From assembly GCA_040544425.1 (NCBI GenBank), contig JBEONO010000003.1, forward strand, positions 1-64,000: a stretch of DNA of 64,000 nucleotides. The letters run 5' to 3'. Origin of the DNA: Solimicrobium sp040544425 (GTDB taxonomy: Bacteria > Pseudomonadota > Gammaproteobacteria > Burkholderiales > Burkholderiaceae_D). A program made the position numbers and the translations under genes. The notes under the pieces are model-generated. The model worked only from the letters and a program-made list of their open reading frames with translations. It searched no databases and was not told where the DNA came from. Shown in pieces: positions 53,424 through 60,913 of this stretch (the first letter of the stretch is position 1; each line of letters begins with the position of its first letter).

Positions 53424-54842
53424 ATGCACATCATGACAGTCAGCACCCCAGCAGGCACTCCCGTTCGTACCCGATTCGCACCCAGCCCGACCGGCTACCT
53501 TCATTTGGGCGGTGCACGCACCGCATTATTTTCATGGGCATTTGCGCGCCATTTCGGCGGCACCTTCGTGTTGCGTATTGAAGATACGGATCTGGAACGT
53601 TCGACGCCCGAAGCCGTGCAGGCCATTCTGGAGGGGATGCAGTGGTTGGGGCTGAATCATGATGAAGGTCCGTTCTATCAAATGAAACGCATGGATCGTT
53701 ATTCGGCGGTGCTCTCCGAGATGCTGGAAAAGGGCACGGCCTATCATTGTTATTCCTCGCCGGAAGAAGTCGAAGCGATGCGCGAGAAGCAGCGTGCGCT
53801 CGGCGAGAAACCGCGCTATGACGGCACCTGGCGCCCTGAACCTGGCAAAGCGTTACCGGCAATTCCAGCCGATCGCAAACCAGTCATCCGATTCAAAAAT
53901 CCTCTGGATGGTGAAGTCACCTGGGATGATGTAGTCAAAGGTCAGATCACGATCGCCAATCGCGAAATGGATGACCTGGTGATTGCGCGACCAGACGGCA
54001 CCCCGACCTATAATTTTTGCGTAGCTGTCGACGACTGGGATATGCAGATCACCCACGTCATTCGCGGCGACGATCATGTCAATAACACGCCGCGCCAGAT
54101 CAATATTCTCAAGGCGCTCGGAGCAACCTTACCCAAGTATGGTCACGTTCCGATGATACTCGGCCCGGACGGTGAAAAACTCTCCAAGCGCCACGGTGCG
54201 GTGAGCGTGATGGATTATCCGGCGCAAGGCTATTTGCCGGAAGCGATGCTGAATTATTTGTCGCGCCTGGGCTGGAGTCATGGTGACGATGAGATTTTCA
54301 GCATGGAGCAAATGTGTAGCTGGTTTAATCTGGATCATCTGTCCAAATCACCCGCACAATTCAATCCGGAAAAACTGGACTGGCTGAATAACCATTACAT
54401 CAAACTGGCCGACAACAAGCGCCTCGCTGAGCTGGCGCGACCCGCCATGCCCGATGCGCAATTTGAAGGCGCACCAGAACTGGATGCCGTGATCGCACTG
54501 ATGAAAGAACGCGCCAATACCACGGTGCAGTTGGCGCAGAGCGCAATGCTGTTTTATCGCCAGCCAGAACCGGAAGCAGAATTGTTGGCACAACACCTGA
54601 CCGATGCCGTGCGTCCCGCGCTGCAGTCATTTGTCGAGCAATGCAAAACAGTGGCGTGGAACAGGGCAGATTTATCTGCGCTGATGAAATCCACCCTGAC
54701 AGCGCACGGCCTGAAAATGCCGCAACTGGCCATGCCATTGCGCCTGCTGCTGACCGGCCAGTTGCAGACGCCGTCGATCGATGCGGTGCTTGAATTATTC
54801 GGACGCGATGTGGTGATTCGACGCCTCACGCAAGGACTGTAA
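53424..54842 (+). CDS. gltX: Glutamyl-tRNA synthetase
   Basis: The 472-residue class I synthetase charges tRNA-Glu. The HIGH-type motif is PSPTGYLHLGGART (about 22-35), KMSKS appears as KLSKRHG, and the Glu-specific RIEDTDLERSTPE follows the first motif. The C-terminal anticodon-binding region (DALFELFGRDVV-like end) is standard. It is followed after 66 bases by tRNA-Ala and then tRNA-Glu, its own substrate. Confidence 0.96.
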   Translation: MHIMTVSTPAGTPVRTRFAPSPTGYLHLGGARTALFSWAFARHFGGTFVLRIEDTDLERSTPEAVQAILEGMQWLGLNHDEGPFYQMKRMDRYSAVLSEMLEKGTAYHCYSSPEEVEAMREKQRALGEKPRYDGTWRPEPGKALPAIPADRKPVIRFKNPLDGEVTWDDVVKGQITIANREMDDLVIARPDGTPTYNFCVAVDDWDMQITHVIRGDDHVNNTPRQINILKALGATLPKYGHVPMILGPDGEKLSKRHGAVSVMDYPAQGYLPEAMLNYLSRLGWSHGDDEIFSMEQMCSWFNLDHLSKSPAQFNPEKLDWLNNHYIKLADNKRLAELARPAMPDAQFEGAPELDAVIALMKERANTTVQLAQSAMLFYRQPEPEAELLAQHLTDAVRPALQSFVEQCKTVAWNRADLSALMKSTLTAHGLKMPQLAMPLRLLLTGQLQTPSIDAVLELFGRDVVIRRLTQGL

Positions 54843-54862
54843 ACAGACGATCAATTCGGCAC

Positions 54863-54891
54863 TTGTAAGCTTCGACAAACTTTGCTATAGT
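54863..54891 (+). promoter_or_regulatory. Promoter of tRNA-Ala
   Basis: TTGTAA (54863-54868) and TATAGT (54886-54891) are 17 bases apart, and the tRNA starts 17 bases downstream. Confidence 0.65.
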
Positions 54892-54908
54892 CTCGCTTCT
54901 TTGCAGTG

Positions 54909-54984
<76 letters not shown>

Positions 54985-55234
54985 GGTTGCAAAGAAATTA
55001 TTGATCCCGTCGGCTGACTGTTCTACTGAGGTCACGAAGCGACACAATAATCATTTATCACCACATCAAGCAAGAATTAAGCAGTATATGGAATTATTTC
55101 CTTGCCGAGATCAAATACTCATCATATAATCTCGGTCTTGCTTGGAAGCAGGTTGCCAATAAACGCATTGAATCAGTCAGCTCAAGGTCGAGCCGGGTGC
55201 GAAAAATTAGCAAGGCCAGTAACGGACAGAACAT
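54985..55234. other. Spacer between the two tRNA genes with tRNA-Glu promoter
   Basis: No gene is seen. TTGCCG (55102-55107) and TATAAT (55125-55130), 17 bases apart, form a good promoter starting transcription about 98 bases before tRNA-Glu. The long leader would be removed by processing. Confidence 0.6.
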
Positions 55235-55310
55235 GTCCCCATCGTCTAGAGGCCTAGGACATCACCCTTTCACGGTGAGTACAGGGGTTCGAATCCCCTT
55301 GGGGACGCCA
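55235..55310 (+). tRNA. tRNA-Glu(TTC)
   Basis: The 76-base cloverleaf starts GTCCCCA and ends GGGGAC-GCCA, with anticodon arm TCACC/GGTGA around CTTTCAC (anticodon TTC), and T-arm GGGGTTCGAATCCCC. CCA is encoded. A terminator follows after 14 bases. Confidence 0.97.
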
Positions 55311-55324
55311 GTAAAATAAACAGA

Positions 55325-55354
55325 CCCGTATGCAGATTGCATACGGGTTTTTTT
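55325..55354 (+). terminator. Intrinsic terminator of tRNA-Glu
   Basis: CCCGTATGCA pairs perfectly with TGCATACGGG around GAT and is followed by seven T. Confidence 0.93.
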
Positions 55355-55388
55355 ATTGGCAGAAAGAGCGAAGCACTGCTTCGCGGTT

Positions 55389-55454
55389 AAGGGGATTCGA
55401 AGGCTTTCGCATGCAGGCGAAAGCGCGGCCTGCAGAATGTAGGCGAATCCCCTT
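55389..55454 (+). other. Three-way-junction-like palindromic element
   Basis: AAGGGGATTCG (55389-55399) pairs with CGAATCCCCTT (55444-55454). Between them lie two hairpins: GCTTTCGC/GCGAAAGC (55403-55424) and GCCTGCA/TGTAGGC (55428-55444). The outer stem reuses the duplicated T-arm and acceptor sequence of tRNA-Glu. It may be a structured RNA or a REP-like insertion; no function is known. Confidence 0.5.
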
Positions 55455-55478
55455 GGGGACGCCAGGTAATAAACGACA

Positions 55479-55507
55479 AGCCGCTATGTATATGCATAGC
55501 GGCTTTT
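55479..55507 (+). terminator. Second intrinsic terminator, in the duplicated tRNA-Glu tail
   Basis: AGCCGCTATG (55479-55488) and CATAGCGGCT (55495-55504) form a 10-bp stem with a six-base loop and T-run. Its position after the partial tRNA copy mirrors the first terminator, but its stem sequence differs. Confidence 0.85.
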
Positions 55508-55724
55508 TCGTTGCCAGACAGAGCGAAGCACTGCTTCGCGGAAGAACCGCGGCAAATGGTAAGCCAAGGCATCAGTAATTCAAGTACCCACATTGTTCAA
55601 TCAAGCCATTCCCAATTTGAAAGTCAGCCGGTGCTGACCTAGACTCATTGAGCAGGCCATCAGGCGTTCATGCTTGAAAGCGCCCGACTGCGATGCACAA
55701 TTCACAACTAATACAAGAGACCCT

Positions 55725-57638
55725 ATGCGCACATTTGGACGATTTTTCCGCAGATTCTGGAATGTCGCCTTTCTTGTGTTCGCTGCGGGAATTTGCATCA
55801 GCTATATCACCTACTCCGCCTCGGTACGTCGTCTTGAAACTGGCGAGCTGAAGTTAAATATTGACCATGAAACCGCTGAGGCTTCAAGCGCAATCCAGCA
55901 GGCCGTGCAAACCAATTTGTTTTATTGCGCCTCACTGGTCGGACTGTTCAATGCGGCTCCGGGATTGGAACGGGCCGAATTTAAATCGTTTGCATCGCAC
56001 ATCATGGCTTACTACAACCGGCACAGCCTGCAGGCTCTGGAATGGGTGCCGGTGATCCAGGACGGTGGGCGGCAGTCGTTTGAGCAGGGCCGCCATCTGG
56101 AAGGTTTTGCCGATTTCCACATTACCGAAAAATCACAAGATGGCAAGCCCGTGCCGGATGCGGTCAGAGCGGAATACTACCCAGTCAGTTATATCGAGCC
56201 GTGGGAGGGCAACCAGAAGGCGTTTGGTTATGATCTCGGCTCGAATCCGGCGCGACTGAACGCTCTGATTCAGGCGCGCGATTCCGGCCAGATGGTTGCG
56301 ACAGCGCCAGTGGCTTTGATTCAGGAGCGCGCCTCGCAACAGGGATTTCTGCTTTTTGCGCCGGTCTACAACGGATCCACTGTGCCAGACACGGTGGACG
56401 CGCGGCGTGCGTCGATAGCCGGATTTGTCCTGGGCGTGTATCGCAGCAGCGATCTGCTCAATACCGCGCTTGCCCAAGTTAACGCGAAGCGCAATTTCGT
56501 CACGGTAGTGCATGACCTGACAGATGGGCAGGATGACGAAATCTACAACAACACCAAAGAAAGAAGCACGGCAGCGGATGACAAATGGATTCGCGCGATT
56601 GATATTCAGGTTGCAGGACGCCACTGGCGTCTGACATTTACGCCGACCCGCGACTATATCGCAGCAGGAAAAAGTTCCCTGCCGGTGATTATCCTGCTTT
56701 CCGGTTTTATGATTACCCTGGCATTGTCACTGGCCTTCCTGGTTCAATATCGCAGACGCCAGGAGGCCGAGCGGTTCAAGCTCTCCAGCGGGCGCATTCT
56801 TGACGAACAACAGAAACTGATTGCCAGATTGAACGAAGCGCAGAACCTGATGTTGCAGTCTGAGAAAATGGCCTCGATCGGTCAACTGGCTGCGGGCGTC
56901 GCCCATGAAATCAATAATCCGATCGGATTTGTCGGCAGCAATCTGGGCACGCTGAAGAACTACTTTGTCGATCTGATGGGCCTGATTGGCGCCTATCGAA
57001 TGCATGAGAAAAATCCAACGCCAGATTCAGACAAGGCGCTGAAGTCGGCCAAGGCTGCGGTGGATATTGATTACCTGGAGTCAGATGTGCCTGATCTGCT
57101 GAAGGAATGCGAGGACGGCATTCTGCGCGTAAAAAATATTGTTCAGGATCTGAAGGACTTTTCTCATCCGGGCAACAGCGGATGGGTCACGGCCAATCTG
57201 GAACGCGGTATCGACAGCACCTTGAACGTGGCCGCCAGCGAATTGAAATACAAAACCACTGTCATCAAAAAATTTGGCAACGTGCCTGACATTGAATGCA
57301 TCCCATCGCAATTAAATCAGGTTTTTCTGAATCTGCTGATGAATGCGGCCCAGGCCATTGACGAACACGGAGAAATTACAGTGTGCACCCGCTTCGACGG
57401 CACTGAAATCGGCATCGACATTTCCGATACCGGCAGCGGCATCAGCAAAGAAAATCTGTCGAAGATCTTTGAACCATTCTTTACCACCAAACCGGTTGGA
57501 AAAGGTACGGGTCTCGGACTCTCTCTGTCGTACAGCATTATCCAAAAACATCACGGACGCATTCAGGTCGACAGCCAACCCGGAACCGGCACTACCTTCC
57601 GCATTTATTTACCGTTAAAACAGCCTGTCGGGATTTAG
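55725..57638 (+). CDS. CHASE-domain sensor histidine kinase
   Basis: The 637-residue membrane kinase has a first membrane helix (about 12-32), a periplasmic CHASE domain (about 70-310, with EWVPVIQ and YYPVSYIEP typical of CHASE), a second helix (LPVIILLSGFMITLALSLAF, about 320-340) and a coiled coil. HisKA follows with the phosphorylated His about 393 in VAHEINNPIGF, then an ATPase domain (NLLMNAAQAID, DTGSGIS, KGTGLGLSLSY). CHASE domains sense small molecules. No receiver is fused. The start at 55725 has AAGAGA upstream. It converges with the PAS kinase 14 bases away and shares its HisKA type, so they may feed the same receivers. Confidence 0.92.
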   Translation: MRTFGRFFRRFWNVAFLVFAAGICISYITYSASVRRLETGELKLNIDHETAEASSAIQQAVQTNLFYCASLVGLFNAAPGLERAEFKSFASHIMAYYNRHSLQALEWVPVIQDGGRQSFEQGRHLEGFADFHITEKSQDGKPVPDAVRAEYYPVSYIEPWEGNQKAFGYDLGSNPARLNALIQARDSGQMVATAPVALIQERASQQGFLLFAPVYNGSTVPDTVDARRASIAGFVLGVYRSSDLLNTALAQVNAKRNFVTVVHDLTDGQDDEIYNNTKERSTAADDKWIRAIDIQVAGRHWRLTFTPTRDYIAAGKSSLPVIILLSGFMITLALSLAFLVQYRRRQEAERFKLSSGRILDEQQKLIARLNEAQNLMLQSEKMASIGQLAAGVAHEINNPIGFVGSNLGTLKNYFVDLMGLIGAYRMHEKNPTPDSDKALKSAKAAVDIDYLESDVPDLLKECEDGILRVKNIVQDLKDFSHPGNSGWVTANLERGIDSTLNVAASELKYKTTVIKKFGNVPDIECIPSQLNQVFLNLLMNAAQAIDEHGEITVCTRFDGTEIGIDISDTGSGISKENLSKIFEPFFTTKPVGKGTGLGLSLSYSIIQKHHGRIQVDSQPGTGTTFRIYLPLKQPVGI

Positions 57639-57652
57639 AGAGACCTGGCGTT

Positions 57653-59017
57653 TTACTGTTTGACCGGCAGATAAATTGTGAAGCAGGTCCCCTTGCCAAC
57701 CACGCTTTTCACATCGATGTGTCCTTTGTGGCTTTTGATGATTCCATACGTGACCGACAACCCGAGCCCGGTTCCGCTGCCTATTGGCTTGGTGGTAAAG
57801 AAGGGCTCAAAGATGCGATTCAGATTTTCAGCCGGGATGCCACAACCGGTATCCATGATTTTTATCCAGGCCCATTCATTGCCGTCTTTCACGCCGACGC
57901 CGGTCGAAATGGTGATGGTGCCGTGGTCCTTGATCGCGTGAGCGGCATTGACAAACAGATTCATGAATACCTGGTTGAGCTGCGAGATAATGCAAAACAC
58001 CGGGGGCAAGGTGCCATACTGTTTGTCAATCGTGGCCTTGTACTTGATCTCGTTCCTGACAATATTCAAGGTGCTGTCCAGACCGTGATGAATGTCGGCT
58101 TCATGCCACTCGGACTCGCCGACATGGGAAAAATCCTTCAGCGACTGCACGATTTCCTTGACCCGGCGCAGGCCGTCGAGGGATTCCGGAACCAGTTCAT
58201 TGATATCTTCCTTGACATAATCGAGGTCAGCACCGTTTTCGATTTCTTCAAACTTCAGCCGGTCTTTGTCATCGAGACCAGTCTGTGCCACCAGCGTGCG
58301 GTACTGATCAATCACGCCAAACAATGTCGCGACATATTTTTGCAGCGAATTCATATTCGAATTGATGAAGCCGATCGGATTGTTGATTTCGTGCGCAATT
58401 CCGGCGGCAAGCTGACCTACCGAGGCCATCTTTTCTGCCTGCAGCAACTGTCGGTGCGCCTCTTGCAGTTTCTGGATCAGCGCCTGCTGCTCTTCGCCCT
58501 GACGTTGCAATTCCGCTTCCATTTTTTTGTGCCGGGTGATATCGGTCAGCGAGCCGACTACTTCCAGCGGGCTGCCATCTTCATCGAGCACCAGGCGCAG
58601 CATGTCACTCATCCACAAATACTCGCCAGCGCTGTTCAGGAACCGGTATTCATAGGTGCGTTGTCCTTCGCTAAACAGCAGAGCCATGCTTGAGAAAATG
58701 TTGAGCCGGTCATCGGGATGAATGTGGTTGAACCAGAAGTTCTGATCTTCCAGCATTTCCTCCGGCGCATAGCCCAGCACCAGCCTGGCGTTATTGCTGA
58801 CATAAGTCATCTTGAAGTCGCCGGTCGGTACGCGGGCATAAATGATCGCCGTGGTATTGTCGATCAGGTATTGCAGCCGGGAATACGATGAATCCTTTTT
58901 GACGGCCGAGCGCACTGTGGGCGTCATTGGAATCGAATCAGTAAATTCTTCAAAATCGAAAGTCATGGAGATGTCCTGCCTTCCAGCTTGCGCAAAATGT
59001 GGTTCCGGTGTCTGCAT
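57653..59017 (-). CDS. PAS-domain sensor histidine kinase
   Basis: The 454-residue protein has no membrane helix and would be cytoplasmic. A PAS/PAC module covers about 45-165 (TAIIYARVPTGDF, NNARLVLGYAPEEML, RFLNSAGEYLWMSD, VVGSLTDITRHK). A coiled coil, HisKA with H209 in IAHEINNPIGFINS and a GHKL ATPase domain (NLFVNAAHAIKD, DTGCGIP, GSGTGLGLSVTYG) follow. The ATG at 59017 has a GGGA ribosome-binding site. It is the last gene of a four-gene minus-strand operon, 28 bases after the stand-alone receiver. Confidence 0.92.
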   Translation of the reverse strand: MQTPEPHFAQAGRQDISMTFDFEEFTDSIPMTPTVRSAVKKDSSYSRLQYLIDNTTAIIYARVPTGDFKMTYVSNNARLVLGYAPEEMLEDQNFWFNHIHPDDRLNIFSSMALLFSEGQRTYEYRFLNSAGEYLWMSDMLRLVLDEDGSPLEVVGSLTDITRHKKMEAELQRQGEEQQALIQKLQEAHRQLLQAEKMASVGQLAAGIAHEINNPIGFINSNMNSLQKYVATLFGVIDQYRTLVAQTGLDDKDRLKFEEIENGADLDYVKEDINELVPESLDGLRRVKEIVQSLKDFSHVGESEWHEADIHHGLDSTLNIVRNEIKYKATIDKQYGTLPPVFCIISQLNQVFMNLFVNAAHAIKDHGTITISTGVGVKDGNEWAWIKIMDTGCGIPAENLNRIFEPFFTTKPIGSGTGLGLSVTYGIIKSHKGHIDVKSVVGKGTCFTIYLPVKQ

Positions 59018-59045
59018 GATAGCGATCCCTGTGCTGTTCAAAACA

Positions 59046-59576
59046 CTAATCAATAATGACTGAGCCGTCCGGCCCCCATTTCACGTTGGTGATGCCCGGC
59101 TCTTCGGTTTCGAGGCGTTTCTTCTCGAGCTCCTGCGGCGTGATCTGCTTGTTGTGCAGTCTGGCCTCATCGGCCAACTGATGTTCCGTCGCGCTCAGTG
59201 CAACCTGTTTCAGCGCCAGGCGGATGATTTCCTCCAGCTCCGCGATATCCCACGGTTTGGCAATAAACCGAAATACCTCAGCTTCATTCACCGCGCCAAG
59301 TATCGTCCTGAATTCGGCTGAAGCGCTGAGCATCAGCCTGATCGCATCCGGCTGCATGGCCATGGTCAGTTTCAGAAAATCGGTCCCGAGCATTTCCGGC
59401 ATGTGATAGTCCGAGATCACCACCTGAAACCGTGCTTCTTCTAGACGTTTGATGGCAGCGGCAGCCGATGAAAACAGTTCGACAGACAGACCTTCTTCGA
59501 TGCTGAGCGTGCGCAACCCGCGCTGCAAGGCGCTCAGCACCAGGTCTTCGTCGTCCAGAATGAGGATGCGTTTCAT
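59046..59576 (-). CDS. Stand-alone response-regulator receiver protein
   Basis: The 176-residue protein is a single REC domain (about 1-125) with the acidic pair DDED near the start, phosphorylated Asp at about 56 in VVISDYHMPEM, the switch Ser in LMLSASAE and Lys in FIAKPWD. The remaining 50 residues are charged and helical with no output domain (LADEARLHNKQITPQELEKK). It may act as a shuttle in a phosphorelay. Its start overlaps the end of the REC-HD-GYP gene by four bases (ATGA), implying coupled translation. Confidence 0.92.
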   Translation of the reverse strand: MKRILILDDEDLVLSALQRGLRTLSIEEGLSVELFSSAAAAIKRLEEARFQVVISDYHMPEMLGTDFLKLTMAMQPDAIRLMLSASAEFRTILGAVNEAEVFRFIAKPWDIAELEEIIRLALKQVALSATEHQLADEARLHNKQITPQELEKKRLETEEPGITNVKWGPDGSVIID

Positions 59577-60871
59577 GGATGTCTCCCTTTGATGAATATC
59601 TTTGAATTTGCCAGGATGCCGCCTGAGCTCGCATGAAGCTTGATTTTTTCGATGATGCCATCGGTCAGCCGATAGTTGGAAGGCAGCAGCAAATTGCCGT
59701 CTTTCGAAAACAGATCGGCGGACAATTCCATGCCGGCCAATAACTGGCTGACCGCGACTTCATGATTCTCAGGCGTGTCACCAACCTTGTTGAGCAACAA
59801 ATCGGTGAACGCGGTCGTGACTGTCGCGCTGTAGCGCGTCCCCGCAGCGTGGCTGATGATATCCCTGGCCTCGTCGGGATGCATTCTTCGTTGCATCAGG
59901 CTGCCGTTCTGCAGATTGTCGTAGTCACTGGCGACGGAAAGTATCTGGGTGCCGACGGGTATCTGAGCGCCGGAGAGGCGGTCCGGGAAACCGCTGCCAT
60001 CCATGCGTTCGTGCTGTGAGCGCAGTATTTTTGCGACCTGCTGCAAATTTTCCAGCGGCATCAGTACCTGTTCGGCGCGGATTGTATGCTTGTGAAACTG
60101 GCCAAGCTGATCACCAGTCATCTGATTCCATGCCACACTGAGCAGCTCATCGGAAAAGCCAACTTTTCCGATATCGACCAACAGTCCGGCGACAAAAATA
60201 TCAGAGATCTGGCTCGTCTCCAGACGCAGTTTAATGGCGATCTTGCGCGCCAGATCGGCAACCCGGCGCGAATGCCCGGCCAGCTTGCCACCACGCATTT
60301 CGATCAAGGATGAAAATACCTTGATTGAGGTCAGAAAATTTTCTTTTAATTTTTCGTTGGCCGTCTTCAGTTCGGCGGTGCGCTCCAGCACCAGATGCTC
60401 CAGATTGGCATTGAGATGCTTGAGTTCGTCATTCTGGTGGCGGGTCAGTTGCTCGAGGCGATTTTTTTCGTCGATCAAAAACTTGCGTTCCAACGCGTGT
60501 TTCACGACCAATAAAATATCATTCTCGTCCCACGGCTTGGTAATGTAGCGGTGGATTTCACCGCGATTAATTGCCGCGACGATGGAGTGAACTTCTGAAA
60601 AACCGGTCAACAGGATTCGGACGCAATCGGGATAGTCACACCTGACCTGCTCTAAAAACTGTGCGCCATCCATTTCAGGCATGCGCATATCAGAAATGAC
60701 CAGACCAACCGGCTCTTTACTGAGTATCTCGAGTCCTTCTTTGCCGCTTTGTGCCACCAGAATCTGATAGCCATGCGAGCGAAACAGCCGGCGCAACGAG
60801 GACAGTATATTGGGCTCGTCGTCGACGCACAGGATTTTTTCCGGTTTCAGTTGGGTCTCTGTAATTTCCAT
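59573..60871 (-). CDS. Response regulator with altered HD-GYP domain
   Basis: The 432-residue protein has a REC domain (about 10-125; phosphorylated D61 in VISDMRMPEMDG, KPWDEND), a coiled coil (135-180) and an HD-GYP domain (190-360). H200 (AGHSRRVADLA) and HERMDGSGFP (287-296) are kept, but the metal-binding HD pair reads VD (LLVDIGKVGFSD, about 231-242). Loss of that His should impair c-di-GMP hydrolysis, so this may be a phosphorylation-controlled binder or scaffold. A C-terminal roughly 70 residues are unassigned. The ATG at 60871 is favoured over 60877 by spacing to AGG. Confidence 0.88.
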   Translation of the reverse strand: MEITETQLKPEKILCVDDEPNILSSLRRLFRSHGYQILVAQSGKEGLEILSKEPVGLVISDMRMPEMDGAQFLEQVRCDYPDCVRILLTGFSEVHSIVAAINRGEIHRYITKPWDENDILLVVKHALERKFLIDEKNRLEQLTRHQNDELKHLNANLEHLVLERTAELKTANEKLKENFLTSIKVFSSLIEMRGGKLAGHSRRVADLARKIAIKLRLETSQISDIFVAGLLVDIGKVGFSDELLSVAWNQMTGDQLGQFHKHTIRAEQVLMPLENLQQVAKILRSQHERMDGSGFPDRLSGAQIPVGTQILSVASDYDNLQNGSLMQRRMHPDEARDIISHAAGTRYSATVTTAFTDLLLNKVGDTPENHEVAVSQLLAGMELSADLFSKDGNLLLPSNYRLTDGIIEKIKLHASSGGILANSKIFIKGRHP

Positions 60872-60913
60872 CACCATTTACCTGCTGGTTGTCTGCGTTG
60901 GTCAAGACGGCTT

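Larger units (their letters stand above)
55368..55539. repeat. Decayed duplication of the tRNA-Glu 3' end, terminator and GCGAAGC hairpin
   Basis: The last 20 bases of tRNA-Glu (GAATCCCCTTGGGGACGCCA) recur at 55445-55464 followed by GGTAATAAAC, like the sequence after the true gene. A second terminator (AGCCGCTATG / CATAGCGGCT and T-run, 55479-55507) follows, and then a second copy of the hairpin GCGAAGC-ACT-GCTTCGC (55368-55384 and 55523-55539). This is a tandem duplication of about 155 bases that has lost the tRNA 5' part, or an att-like scar. The region 55311-55724 holds no gene. Confidence 0.8.

Noticed and set aside
57719..58693. 324-codon frame opposite the PAS kinase gene
   Set aside because: Antisense shadow; all kinase motifs lie on the minus strand.
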